Counted from the stretch's first letter, positions 20,833 through 30,290 are shown. The stretch: DNA of 32,156 nucleotides from JAHBNG01 sp039028975 (GCA_039028975.1 JBCCHB010000177.1:1-32156); one strand, 5' to 3'. Numbers and translations are program-made. The notes: generated by a model from the sequence alone, not told the origin.

Positions 20833-21605
20833 CAGAATTCAATCAAGGATATAGATTCCTTGCACCGGAGCAAGTGGCAAGCTTTTGGGAAAACGGCTTC
20901 TTGGATGTAGGTAAAATTCTCGATGATGACATAATTGAGGTTCTGCGACATGAATATGATCAGGAGTTTGGATTGGGCCGTGCAGGGCAACGCCCCGTTC
21001 GTAACTTGGCTCCCAACACCGATAGTCAAGACAATGAGCAAGAGCAGGAGATGCTCCAATTCATGCAGATCTCCGAACACAACGTCCATTTCAATCGGCT
21101 GACCTACCATGAAACTATTCTCGATATCATTGAGGACATTCTTGGCCCCAATATCCAGCTTTATCACAATCAAGCTCTTTACAAACCCGCGCATCATGGC
21201 GGCCCTATCTTCTGGCATCAGGACAACGCCTACTGGCAGTGCCGACCGGCCAACATCGTGAGCTGTTGGCTTACATTAGACGATGTGACGCTCGAGAACG
21301 GTGCCATGCAATTTGTCCCTGGCTCTCATTTGCGCCCCATGAATCACGAACGCGCCGAAGGTAGCGATATTTTGCTGGATATGGGGGGCGAGACCAATGA
21401 TGTCCAATCTGTAGTTGTGGAACTGCCCGCAGGCGGTGCATCCCTGCATCACTGCCAAACGCTCCACCGAACAGCTCCAAACACAACCAATCGGCAGCGT
21501 CGCGCCTTTGCCGCCCACTATATGACACCTGGGACCAAATCAGCTCGGACAAACGAAACCATCGGCGTCTCGTTTGCCCATCCGATGGTGCGGATGAGCA
21601 TCTGA
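20829..21605 (+). CDS. Phytanoyl-CoA dioxygenase (PhyH) family protein, copy 2
   Basis: 258-residue PhyH-type Fe(II)/2-oxoglutarate oxygenase, on the short side for the family but with a complete core. Iron ligands are His130 and Asp132 in FWHQDNAYW and His213 in TLHRTAPN; GAMQFVPGSHLRP is the intervening family segment, and an Arg shortly after the distal His (NRQRRAF) probably binds 2-oxoglutarate. It starts inside the stop codon of the GNAT gene. The oxidoreductase gene follows 47 bp later. Substrate unknown; the coupling suggests hydroxylation and acetylation of the same compound. Confidence 0.92.
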   Translation: MTEFNQGYRFLAPEQVASFWENGFLDVGKILDDDIIEVLRHEYDQEFGLGRAGQRPVRNLAPNTDSQDNEQEQEMLQFMQISEHNVHFNRLTYHETILDIIEDILGPNIQLYHNQALYKPAHHGGPIFWHQDNAYWQCRPANIVSCWLTLDDVTLENGAMQFVPGSHLRPMNHERAEGSDILLDMGGETNDVQSVVVELPAGGASLHHCQTLHRTAPNTTNRQRRAFAAHYMTPGTKSARTNETIGVSFAHPMVRMSI

Positions 21606-21652
21606 TCATAGGATATGCTATTAGTCTGTCTACAAAACCACAAGGACTACTC

Positions 21653-22684
21653 ATGACTCAATACAAAATTCTCATCAGCGGCTGCGGTGGTGCCGGACGC
21701 AACGTCGCCTTGGTTGCTTCAGATGATGGTCGCGGCGAAATTGTTGGACTTGTCGATCCCCAGCAAATCCAACTGGACCGGATGAAAGAAACTTACCCCG
21801 ATGTAGCAACAGGCCACGACTTTGCTCTACTGCTAAAAGAGACCCAACCTGATGTGGTCGTTGTGGCTGGCCCAGATCACCTTCACGCCGACCAGACCAT
21901 CATGGCGTTGGAGCATGGCTGCCACGCCTTAGTCGAAAAGCCACTGGCTACAACCGCTGCCGACGCCCAACGGATCCTCGATGCCGAAGCCCAAACGGGC
22001 CTTCATGTGATGACTGATCAGACCATGCGCTACATGCACCCTTGGCACGAGATGGCATTGATGGCCAAATCTGGCGATGTTGGCGATATTTTCTTTGTGC
22101 AGGGGGACTACATCCATGACATGTGGCACCACTACTCGCCAGAGGGAAGACATTTTACCCCTTGGCGGATCGATCAAGAGAACCCACAGAACATTCTACT
22201 CGGTGGCGGCTGTCATCCACTGGACCTCATGCTCTGGACCGTCGATTCCCCCGTAGTTGAGGTCTATGCGTACAGCAACAAGATGAGCATTCCCGTCTTT
22301 CCCGCGGACGACTGTTACATTGTGATACTACAATTCGCGAATGGCGTGACGGGTAAAGTCTACGTAACCAGCGGTTGCTCTGGTCACGGCATGGGAGAGG
22401 GGATGGGGGGCGGTCATCTGGCTGTCTATGGCACAGAAGGTACCTTATGGAAGGGCAAGCTCTACCGAAGGGACGAAGAACCTGTTGTGATTGAGGAAGC
22501 GCTTGAATACGAGGTCGTTGGTGGACACGGCTGGGGACGTTCGGTAGTGGATTTTTTGGATCTGCTAGATGGGCAGATAGCCAATCCGATTCCGGCACGC
22601 GGCGGAGCAAACATTGTGTCGGTCTGTGATGCGGCCTTGGCGTCGATTCGGACCAAGCGACCACAGGTGCCGCAATGGTTTTAG
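21653..22684 (+). CDS. Gfo/Idh/MocA family oxidoreductase
   Basis: 343-residue NAD(P)-dependent dehydrogenase of the Gfo/Idh/MocA family. The Rossmann fold starts ILISGCGGAGRNVAL; VAGPDHLHADQ and ALVEKPLATTAADA follow, with the catalytic Lys in EKP. The substrate-side residues GGGCHPLDLMLW (His and Asp) lie near residue 185. It usually acts on sugars, inositol or their derivatives. The gene lies between two phyH genes on the same strand with short spacers, so it probably belongs to the same operon, oxidising or reducing an alcohol made or used by the oxygenases. It is clearly distinct from the family member at 15329-16510. Confidence 0.93.
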   Translation: MTQYKILISGCGGAGRNVALVASDDGRGEIVGLVDPQQIQLDRMKETYPDVATGHDFALLLKETQPDVVVVAGPDHLHADQTIMALEHGCHALVEKPLATTAADAQRILDAEAQTGLHVMTDQTMRYMHPWHEMALMAKSGDVGDIFFVQGDYIHDMWHHYSPEGRHFTPWRIDQENPQNILLGGGCHPLDLMLWTVDSPVVEVYAYSNKMSIPVFPADDCYIVILQFANGVTGKVYVTSGCSGHGMGEGMGGGHLAVYGTEGTLWKGKLYRRDEEPVVIEEALEYEVVGGHGWGRSVVDFLDLLDGQIANPIPARGGANIVSVCDAALASIRTKRPQVPQWF

Positions 22685-22766
22685 TTTAAAGTATCGTCTT
22701 GATAGCCCCCAAACCCCGTCTTGACGACGCACCTTAAATAGCTCGTGGTATTTACAGGAGGAAATT

Positions 22767-23678
22767 ATGCCAATTGCCATGACCACAGCCCAACAGAACG
22801 ACTTTGAAAAGAAGGGCTTCATTATCCTGGAGGACTTTTTCGACCAAGAGGAATTAACCAGGTTGTGGAACGCCATCGATGACGTAGCAGGGAAGGTTCG
22901 TCAGACCAAGGGACTTAGTCCAGACGATCCCTTTGCTATCCGCAATGCGCTAGCCCATCATGAGGCATTTCTGGACTTGGTTGACCATCCCCGCATGCTT
23001 CCCTTGGTGGTTGATGCGATCGGCTGGAATATCCAAATCCGTACTACCCATCTAGACTACAGACCGCCCTATCCTGAAGATCTGGAAGCAGGCGTCGTGG
23101 GGACTGGCAGAGGTGCAGACAACAAGGCTGGCTATCGTAATGTTACCTGGCACCCTGATCTATCCCCTCAGTTTGAAGCAGTCTCTTTGGATGGAAGGTT
23201 GCCATTTATGGAACTCAAGGTCTTCTATGTGCTTTCCGATCTCTCGGAATCCAACTCCGGCAATCTATGGCTTGTGCCTGGTAGCCACCTACGTACACCC
23301 CAGGAGCTAAAGGAGATGGGCCGGGAGGTCGATCCTGCCGAGGCCATTGAACTCAAATTACGACCAGGTGCGGCAGTCCTTTGGCGAACTGCGGTTTGGC
23401 ACTGTGTTGGCCCCAACCGTTCCAATAAGACACGCAAGATTATGCACGTAGGGTATCATCATCGCTGGTTGCGCCCCACCGATTACATGCAGCAAGATGC
23501 CGAACTCATTGCCCGTAGTACGCCAATACGCCGTCAGCTTTTGGGCGAGCTACCAACAGGCGGCCACCCACTAGGTGAAGATGCTGAATATCATCCTTCA
23601 TCCCAGTTTTGGCAGACCCGAAATCCTGATGATGTGCCGCTGAAAGCTTGGTATGAAGAGCATCAGTGTGCAAATTGA
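22767..23678 (+). CDS. Phytanoyl-CoA dioxygenase (PhyH) family protein, copy 3
   Basis: 303-residue PhyH-type oxygenase. Iron ligands are His129 and Asp131 in TWHPD and His212 in VWHCVGPN, with the conserved WLVPGSHLRTP between them; an Arg after the distal His (NKTRKIMHV) fits 2-oxoglutarate binding. A strong AGGAGGAAA site lies just before the ATG. An insert of about 40 residues rich in Pro and Gly (PPYPEDLEAGVVGTGRGADN) before the HxD motif is distinctive and may shape the substrate pocket. Last gene of the plus-strand cluster before the palindromic repeat and the exosortase gene. Confidence 0.92.
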   Translation: MPIAMTTAQQNDFEKKGFIILEDFFDQEELTRLWNAIDDVAGKVRQTKGLSPDDPFAIRNALAHHEAFLDLVDHPRMLPLVVDAIGWNIQIRTTHLDYRPPYPEDLEAGVVGTGRGADNKAGYRNVTWHPDLSPQFEAVSLDGRLPFMELKVFYVLSDLSESNSGNLWLVPGSHLRTPQELKEMGREVDPAEAIELKLRPGAAVLWRTAVWHCVGPNRSNKTRKIMHVGYHHRWLRPTDYMQQDAELIARSTPIRRQLLGELPTGGHPLGEDAEYHPSSQFWQTRNPDDVPLKAWYEEHQCAN

Positions 23679-23725
23679 ATCAATCCACCGACAATTGGAA
23701 CCGATGACAGAGCACAGTCGTTGTC

Positions 23726-23810
23726 TATAATACGGTCGCTTTGAAAACAGGTGTTTTCCGAAATTCTACCAGAGTAACCAAACATCTGTTTTCAAGCGGA
23801 GTTAAGTATA
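23726..23810. repeat. 85-bp TATA-ended palindromic repeat upstream of the exosortase gene
   Basis: Begins TATAATACGGTCGCTTTG and ends AGCGGAGTTAAGTATA, the same ends as the 8248-8333 copy, but its inner stem is ACAGGTGTTT against AAACATCTGT rather than CCCGA against TCGGG. The change on both arms keeps pairing. The repeat lies 76 bp upstream of the preferred exosortase start; its TATAAT could also act as a -10 box, though no -35 is clear. Confidence 0.8.
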
Positions 23811-23886
23811 AATACGCTAAGTAAGCTGCATCCATTTTCAAGCTGTGTAAAGCATATTTTTGCTGTACCAGGAGCCTTACCATTCG

Positions 23887-25587
23887 ATGGCCAGGATATC
23901 CTTGTTCCCTCGTTTTAAGGTTTTCCAGAATAAGCAGGACAAAGGCCAGAATAGAGCTTTTCTGACGGAGTATATGTCGGTGAACCGTGCCTCTTTGGCG
24001 GAAGCTGAATCCCCATCTCCACAACTCCCAGCTAAAGCTGTCATCACTCATTTCTATGAGAATGTGCCTATTTGGATTTGCATACTCCTAAATAGCGTAC
24101 TCTTTATGCTTTGGGCATGGCTCTATTGGCCCATGTCCGACTACCTCGCCTTGGTTTTTACCAGAGCCGACTTTCGCACAAATCAGATCATTTTACTGGT
24201 CCTTTTGGTTTTAATGGTGAACCAAATCCGCCAAGGTGTGCTGAAGATCCAGCTAACAACCCTTCCTCAGTTTGTCTGGTTGCCCTTATCCGTGCTCCTC
24301 GGTGGCTCGCTGCTCTATTTGGTTGTCGAACGATATCTAGATATCAACACGATTTCTACGAGCCTCTTCTTTCTGGCCAGCTATGGCCTGTTGGGGCTAT
24401 GGATGGAACCTACGCGTTGGAGACAGGGACTGCCTGCAAGCCTTCTCATAGTTGGGACGCTCCCCTTTGGTGACCATATGCAAACGTTTTTGGGATATCC
24501 CCTACGAATTGCTACCGCGCAAATGGTTGGCGTAAGCTTTGAGGTAATGAACGTACCTTCTGTTGGCGTCGACACGATTCTAACTTTCGAGAATGGAATT
24601 GCCCAAGTCGATTCACCTTGCAGTGGTGTCAAGAGCTTATGGACAGGTGGACTATTTTTAATTGCCGCAACATGGCTCGAGCGGCACGCCATCAATCTCC
24701 GTTGGCTGCTTATTGGGCTGATCCTAGGCCTGCTCCTGATTGGCGCCAATTTCATACGAGTGGCCATCTTGGTGGGTATTGGTATTGTTGGCAAGATGAA
24801 TCTGTTGGCTGAGGTATTCCATGTTCCGCTAGGTGTGTTGGGATTCGGCGTTGCCTGTGGGGTGGCACTGCTCTTGTTGCGTCGAGACAAAAGACCAAAC
24901 GCCTCTTATCAATCGGAACCTAGCATATACGAATCTCACCGTCCGGTTTGGCTTGCACCCATCTTGATGAGCTGTATAGCCTTAATGGCCTTGACGTATA
25001 CGCAGCGCTCCCAAACCGGGTTAACAGCCGCACCACTGACGTTCCGTTTTCCAGACGACATAACCACTGAGGTTGAACCCCTGGGGGAAGAGGAGTTGGG
25101 CTGGCTGACGAAAGATGGTGCCGAATCCGTTGACCATCGCCGATTTCAATGGGGGGGTGTAACCGGCACCATGCTGCTCATCTCTAGCCAATCATGGCGT
25201 GCCCACCATCGTCCCGAACGCTGTTTTGAGGTCAAAGGACTTTCAGTGGATGAGCTACGTACTCATATTGTGACCCCAAATATAGCGACAGCCACCTTTC
25301 CCGTACGGCTTCTATCGCTTGGGGCCGGGACAGAGCGAAATACCCATTCTGCGGTCTATTGGTTCCAATCCACCAACCGAATTACTGACGACTACGCCAC
25401 CCGTATGTGGGCGGACTTGGCTCTGCAGCCAGAACGATGGATCCTTGTTTCGGTTCTCTTGGACAATGTCAGCGTTTCATCGACGCTTGATGCCACTCAT
25501 TTAGACGAATTGTACCGAGCTTTGGCGACGGCGGTTGATGAAGGATTGAGAAACCACGATGCGAAAATTCACAAATTCACAAAGTAA
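23887..25587 (+). CDS. Exosortase with fused EpsI-like domain
   Basis: Polytopic membrane transpeptidase-like enzyme, about 566 residues. Exosortases recognise PEP-CTERM signals on exported proteins and cleave or transfer them, often linked to exopolysaccharide and surface assembly. About eight to nine helices span residues 55-345 or so. The expected catalytic triad is present: Cys245 in DSPCSGVKS, Arg291 in NFIRVAILV and His312 in EVFHVPLGV. The C-terminal region (about 370-566) is an EpsI-like domain with HHRPERCFEVKG (Cys446), which often accompanies exosortases. Start uncertain: ATG at 23887 preferred, TTG at 23860 and ATG at 23974 possible. It resembles, from memory, the XrtO type. The VIT/VWA PEP-CTERM gene follows after 33 bp. 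Confidence 0.9.
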   Translation: MARISLFPRFKVFQNKQDKGQNRAFLTEYMSVNRASLAEAESPSPQLPAKAVITHFYENVPIWICILLNSVLFMLWAWLYWPMSDYLALVFTRADFRTNQIILLVLLVLMVNQIRQGVLKIQLTTLPQFVWLPLSVLLGGSLLYLVVERYLDINTISTSLFFLASYGLLGLWMEPTRWRQGLPASLLIVGTLPFGDHMQTFLGYPLRIATAQMVGVSFEVMNVPSVGVDTILTFENGIAQVDSPCSGVKSLWTGGLFLIAATWLERHAINLRWLLIGLILGLLLIGANFIRVAILVGIGIVGKMNLLAEVFHVPLGVLGFGVACGVALLLLRRDKRPNASYQSEPSIYESHRPVWLAPILMSCIALMALTYTQRSQTGLTAAPLTFRFPDDITTEVEPLGEEELGWLTKDGAESVDHRRFQWGGVTGTMLLISSQSWRAHHRPERCFEVKGLSVDELRTHIVTPNIATATFPVRLLSLGAGTERNTHSAVYWFQSTNRITDDYATRMWADLALQPERWILVSVLLDNVSVSSTLDATHLDELYRALATAVDEGLRNHDAKIHKFTK

Positions 25588-25620
25588 TTCTTTTGAACCC
25601 AGTGGTGTATAGGGAGTCTT

Positions 25621-28600
25621 ATGTCTACAGAACAAACCAACCAACGCCCCTTATCCCTCTTCTCTCGGTTGCGTAGCTTTGGTGCCCATGCCCTCTTCTG
25701 GTCGTGGAACATCATCTTTCTGACGGTCTTACTACTGGGCTTTCTACCCATTATACTGATCGAACTCTTTTGGGCGATACGCGATGGCTCTGTGCCACTT
25801 CAATTTTTTTTGTATGGCACGATCTTGGTGGCCATTCCCGCCATCGCCATCCTCATTGCGGCCATGACGTCACTCCGGAAAGATTATAAACGACTCTTGG
25901 CTTTTGGCTATGGTGTAGAAGGGCCGCTCATGCTAATTCTAGGGATTCGTTTCTTCGTTGTTCGGCAGGTGACACCTGCCGTTGGCGTCCTTATGATTGT
26001 GGGTGTGCTGGGTATGTTTACGTTGATGTGGCAACTACTCGACAGAAAGATCAATGAACGCTCAGCATGGTTTGGCTATTTGCGGATTGTAGGATTAACG
26101 TTGCTTCTGGCAATCGGCGTTTATATCAGCGTCTGGCTCTTCTTCTATGTGCCACCTCTAATCGCCCAAATTTTTTCATCTATCGGTTACTTCATAGGCG
26201 AAATTCCCTATATGCTTGATGACTTTCGACGCACCATGCGTTCAGAGTCCTTCTTTATGGTTCCCTTCTTTCTAATTTACTTCTTTTTGGGGAGCATCCT
26301 TGCTGGGTACACAGCCACCCTATTCATAGCTTTACCGATCGTCGTCCCTATCCTTTATGTAAGGGCGTGGGGGCGCGGCCTGGAGGCAACTGGTAAACGA
26401 ATTAGCATGCCAGCCGCCTATGCACTTTCATTCGTGGCGTTGGTCTCGGTTGCGAGTCTCTTTATCATCAGCAATCGTCAGCCTCAGCGCCAAGCATTTG
26501 AGCTCCTAGAGACGCCGCCTACAAACCTCGCCGAAGCAAAAGAATTGATCGGCCAGCAAGAAGAGATTCGGGCTGGGCTGCTCAATGCCTACCTTGCACC
26601 CTTTCGCTATGCCAGCTCTGAAGGCGAAGTGTATCATATTCGTGAAGCATATCAGTGGACGTTCAACATGGATTGGGAAGAGACAGAAGGCATTCAACGT
26701 TTCTATGAGTGGGTCGCCCAGCCCTTACTCTATGAGCCTGCTGAGGCATCTGTGGAAGAGATGCGAGATGTGCCTGACTATCGTCGATGGCAGACGGTCC
26801 CGCAGCGTCCAATTGCCGTGGAGCCAGCGCGGGCAGCTGAACTATATGAGCCATTTTTTGATATCCCCATCAATGAGGGTGAACGAGAAGCAGTGGTACG
26901 TGCCGCCCGAACCACATGGGAGGCAAATCGTGCCGAAGCCGCATGGCAGGCCGTGGCCCACCGGGAAATCCACCTCGTGCAGCAAGAACTTAACGTCAGC
27001 GAGCAGGGTGACTGGGCTGAGTTCGAGTTGCATGAAGCTTACCGCAATCGCACGTTCGATCGAGAAGAGGTTGTCTACTACTTTAGCCTGCCGGAGTCAG
27101 CCGTGATTACCGGCGTGTGGCTGGGCAACAGCGAAAACAGAGAGGAACGCTTTGTCTACCAAGTGGCTCCTCGAGGCGCTGCCCAGCAGACATACAAGAA
27201 TGAAGTGCGTCGTAACGTTGACCCTGCCTTAGTGGAACAGATCGGAACTCGCCAATATCGCCTGCGTATCTTTCCCATCGAGCCGCCACAGACAACTTGG
27301 GATTCAGATTCTCGACGAAGTAGGAGAGAAGCACCAACTCTCCATATGTGGATGACGTGGCGCGCCTTTGCCCAGGATGGTGAGTGGCCCATGCCCCAGC
27401 TATCCGAGCGGCTCAACGTATATTGGGATGGGCGGTCGGAGCGGCTAATCAATGATGAGCCAATGAGTGAACTGCTTTCCACCGGTGATACAGATGATAA
27501 CGCCAGTTGGCTCCCGAAGACATTGACCATGGACGCCGATGCTGCCGCTCAGACTCACCGCGTGGATTTTCCCGGAGGGCGTAGCGTGATCATAGAGCCG
27601 GTGGAAGCTGACGAACTGCCAAGCATAAACTCAGAAAACTCGCTGGCTGTTGTGCTGGATCGTTCTCGCAGCATGGCTAATGTGGCCAGTTTGGTGGATG
27701 AAGCATTCGACCGTTTTGCTCGATTGGCAGCTGATGGCGGTGTGAAGATCGATGTTTATCTGACGGCCTCTGAATACCGAGGGGAGGAACCATCGGTTGT
27801 CCCATTAGAGGAGGTTGAATCTGAGAACATCCTTTACTTTGGTGGTCAGAATGCAGCAGAGCTTTTAGCCCAGTATGATGAGCTGCGCCAGATCGACTAT
27901 GACGCTGTCTTCGTGATTAGCGACGGTACCGGTTACTCCCTTAATGACAAGAATAGCGACGGGAATGGCGATGAGGAGCGTGAGGGGTTAGGCACCGAGG
28001 TGCCGATTTGGATGGTTCATTTGGATGGATTGCCTTTGGGCTACGATGATCCGACGTTGGAAGTGATACAGGCAAGCGGCGGTGGTGTAACGGATAGCCT
28101 AAATGATGCGCTAACCCGTTTTGCCGTGTCTACCCAAGGATTGGTCGATTTTGCGGATTTGGAGATAAGCCAAGCCATGCCCGACGCCATTGACGGATAC
28201 GGCTGGGCAATGATGAGCACAGGCGAGGCCGCCCAGCGATACCAGAATGCCAAGGTCCACGCGCCAAGCGATGACTTTGCCGCATTTGCCGGACGCCGCA
28301 TCATCCTGGCTGAGATGATGCGAAACAGGGGGGATCTCGCTTCATTGGATATTTTGGACGAACTGCACGCCATGGCTATTGAGCACAGTATTGTCACCCC
28401 CTATTCATCTATGATTGTGCTCATCAACGAGCGCCAACAGCGCATGTTGGATGAACTCTCCGCACAGGCCGATCGCTTTGACCGAGAATTTGAGGATGTA
28501 GGCGAAACACCCACGGTTGGTCCTCAATTAACCGGTGTACCCGAACCAGAAGAGTGGCTGCTGATTATTATCGCCGTGGCCATGCTCGGGTGGTATGCTT

Positions 28601-28638
28601 ATCAATCTCGGGAAAAGTTGTTGGGGCGATTTGTGTAA
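25621..28638 (+). CDS. VIT/VWA integral membrane protein with PEP-CTERM signal
   Basis: 1005-residue protein. Residues about 20-290 hold roughly seven to eight transmembrane helices. A soluble part follows: a VIT domain (about 445-560, with HREIHLVQQELNV and YYFSLPESAVITGVWLG) and a VWA-like domain from about 672, where DRSRSM (Asp680) is the DxSxS metal site. Residues 973-1005 are a textbook PEP-CTERM signal: VPEPEEW, a hydrophobic helix, then a basic end (YQSREKLLGR). This resembles a family I recall as TIGR02921 (PEP-CTERM family integral membrane protein). Its position beside the exosortase makes it the likely dedicated substrate or partner. No other protein in the window bears PEP-CTERM. 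Confidence 0.9.
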   Translation: MSTEQTNQRPLSLFSRLRSFGAHALFWSWNIIFLTVLLLGFLPIILIELFWAIRDGSVPLQFFLYGTILVAIPAIAILIAAMTSLRKDYKRLLAFGYGVEGPLMLILGIRFFVVRQVTPAVGVLMIVGVLGMFTLMWQLLDRKINERSAWFGYLRIVGLTLLLAIGVYISVWLFFYVPPLIAQIFSSIGYFIGEIPYMLDDFRRTMRSESFFMVPFFLIYFFLGSILAGYTATLFIALPIVVPILYVRAWGRGLEATGKRISMPAAYALSFVALVSVASLFIISNRQPQRQAFELLETPPTNLAEAKELIGQQEEIRAGLLNAYLAPFRYASSEGEVYHIREAYQWTFNMDWEETEGIQRFYEWVAQPLLYEPAEASVEEMRDVPDYRRWQTVPQRPIAVEPARAAELYEPFFDIPINEGEREAVVRAARTTWEANRAEAAWQAVAHREIHLVQQELNVSEQGDWAEFELHEAYRNRTFDREEVVYYFSLPESAVITGVWLGNSENREERFVYQVAPRGAAQQTYKNEVRRNVDPALVEQIGTRQYRLRIFPIEPPQTTWDSDSRRSRREAPTLHMWMTWRAFAQDGEWPMPQLSERLNVYWDGRSERLINDEPMSELLSTGDTDDNASWLPKTLTMDADAAAQTHRVDFPGGRSVIIEPVEADELPSINSENSLAVVLDRSRSMANVASLVDEAFDRFARLAADGGVKIDVYLTASEYRGEEPSVVPLEEVESENILYFGGQNAAELLAQYDELRQIDYDAVFVISDGTGYSLNDKNSDGNGDEEREGLGTEVPIWMVHLDGLPLGYDDPTLEVIQASGGGVTDSLNDALTRFAVSTQGLVDFADLEISQAMPDAIDGYGWAMMSTGEAAQRYQNAKVHAPSDDFAAFAGRRIILAEMMRNRGDLASLDILDELHAMAIEHSIVTPYSSMIVLINERQQRMLDELSAQADRFDREFEDVGETPTVGPQLTGVPEPEEWLLIIIAVAMLGWYAYQSREKLLGRFV

Positions 28639-28673
28639 GGCGACGATGGGCGAGAATTTCATAGTATGCCATA

Positions 28674-29687
28674 TCAGTAAACTTCAATATTAAGGCCCTC
28701 CAACAGTCCCTTTCCATAGATGGCTGGCGTCTGGAACCCTGGCTTGACGTCGTTCTGAAGCACCCGTTGTGAGACCGCCCGGAGGCAATCAGCTGTAAAA
28801 AGATACGCCTCTGGGCCTTTTAACGCAACGGACCGGTCGCTTTTCCCATTTGATGCAATAGCCATGACATAGGTGCTGCCCTGCTGCAACTGCTTTTCTG
28901 ATGGACCTTCTGGCAAAAAACGGAGCAACTGGTTCAGCATCAGATTACGGAGACACACGAGCCGCCCCTTCATCATCTTCACCACAAAGCCTGGGAAAAC
29001 AGAATAGGTCTGAATATCGTCGATACCTGTGGAAATCCCAGCCGTAAAGAGATCGGCTCGCCATGGATTGGTTACAGCCGTAAAACTTTTCTCTGCTACC
29101 GTAAAATCCATGCTCGATTCTGCAGGCTGGGCCGCAACGAATTCTCCATTGACCCGCTTGACACCCGCTCGATGGATGTCTTTGAGTACAGTTTTGAGCG
29201 TCCCGCGAGAAGCGCCCCCCTCGGTTGCGTACAAAATCGTGAGCCTAGTCGCATCTGGAAGCAGTTCTTTGGCCATGGCAGCGACAATATCTGTCGGCAC
29301 CACGCCAAATCCTGATCCTGGCATGAGCATGATACCTTTCTCTTTGGCAGCCTCATCAAAGACAAAGGCAGATTCCATCTCATTCACTTCTCCAGCAATG
29401 TCAATGTAGTGAACGCCCTGGGCCAAGCAAGCCTCGATAAGCGGTTTCTGAGTCAATGCAAACGGTCCGGCCAGATTGACCATAAGCGCAACGCCCGCCA
29501 AAGCCCGCTCTATAGCAATTGCATCGTCCAAACCAAAGACAACTGACTTGCAATCCAGTTCTTGGGCCAATGTTTGCACTCTATTGCTGCGCGCCGCCAG
29601 AATAGGTTGAAGGCCCTCTTGGCGCATCCTTTTGGCACAGAGCTTTCCCATGTACCCTGTCGCCCCATAAATGATGACGTTTGTCAT
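28674..29687 (-). CDS. Saccharopine dehydrogenase-like NAD(P)-binding protein
   Basis: 337-residue protein with an N-terminal Rossmann fold (VIIYGATGYMGKLCAKRM), followed by AARS, LVNLAGPFALTQKPLIEACL and VHYIDIAGEVNEM, typical of the saccharopine dehydrogenase-like/trans-acting enoyl reductase family. Such proteins act in lysine metabolism, lipid reduction or as oxidoreductases of unknown substrate; the lack of a full saccharopine-binding C-terminal domain favours the latter. AAGGAGG precedes the ATG. It is convergent with the VIT/VWA gene (35-bp gap) and divergent from the DoxX-like gene. Confidence 0.88.
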   Translation of the reverse strand: MTNVIIYGATGYMGKLCAKRMRQEGLQPILAARSNRVQTLAQELDCKSVVFGLDDAIAIERALAGVALMVNLAGPFALTQKPLIEACLAQGVHYIDIAGEVNEMESAFVFDEAAKEKGIMLMPGSGFGVVPTDIVAAMAKELLPDATRLTILYATEGGASRGTLKTVLKDIHRAGVKRVNGEFVAAQPAESSMDFTVAEKSFTAVTNPWRADLFTAGISTGIDDIQTYSVFPGFVVKMMKGRLVCLRNLMLNQLLRFLPEGPSEKQLQQGSTYVMAIASNGKSDRSVALKGPEAYLFTADCLRAVSQRVLQNDVKPGFQTPAIYGKGLLEGLNIEVY

Positions 29688-29879
29688 GTTATCCTCCTTA
29701 CCGAAACAGGTTAAAGTCTGCTTAGAGAAATCTGCCGAATGTTACAAGACCATTAAGGCCGCTTTCTGCAGGTAATAACAAAAGCGCAGACAGCATCTAA
29801 ACGAACGTGACGAGCGAATCACATCGAAATACTAATTTACCAAAATGACAACAGTACTATATAGAAAGGCTACATAACT

Positions 29880-30290
29880 ATGAATATTCTCTCAAATAAC
29901 GCACATTGGATTCTCCGCATTGCATTAGCAAGTGTCTTCATCTTTCACGGCATCGACAAATTTCTCAATCCTGGCATGGCAGCCATGATGGGTTTGCCTG
30001 TGACTGTTTGGCTACTCGTTGCTGCGGCTGAAGCTGGCGGTGGCGCCTTGCTCCTCTTAGGCGGTTTCGGCCCGGATTGGGCAACTCGCCTTGGTTCTCT
30101 GGCTCTGCTACCTGTGATGGGTGGTGCTATCTCAATGGTCCACTGGGGTCAATGGTCCTTTATGGCGTCAGAAACCCATCCCGCAGGTGGCGTTGAATTT
30201 CAGCTTACCCTCGTTCTCATTGCAGTCTACTTTTTGGTACGCGGCAATGCAGACCGACAACCTGTAACCTCCGTGGCAACAGCGGCGTAA
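29880..30290 (+). CDS. DoxX family membrane protein
   Basis: 136-residue membrane protein with four predicted helices. The first helix is followed by FIFHGIDKFLNP, the conserved HGxxK-type motif of DoxX/SURF4-like proteins; AAAEAGGGALLLLGG and a HWGQW segment also fit. Function in bacteria is poorly known; some members associate with thiol/redox or quinone chemistry. Start ATG at 29881; an A/T-rich TATATA lies about 20 bp upstream. It is divergent from the Rossmann reductase gene and convergent with the SDR gene. Confidence 0.85.
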   Translation: MNILSNNAHWILRIALASVFIFHGIDKFLNPGMAAMMGLPVTVWLLVAAAEAGGGALLLLGGFGPDWATRLGSLALLPVMGGAISMVHWGQWSFMASETHPAGGVEFQLTLVLIAVYFLVRGNADRQPVTSVATAA

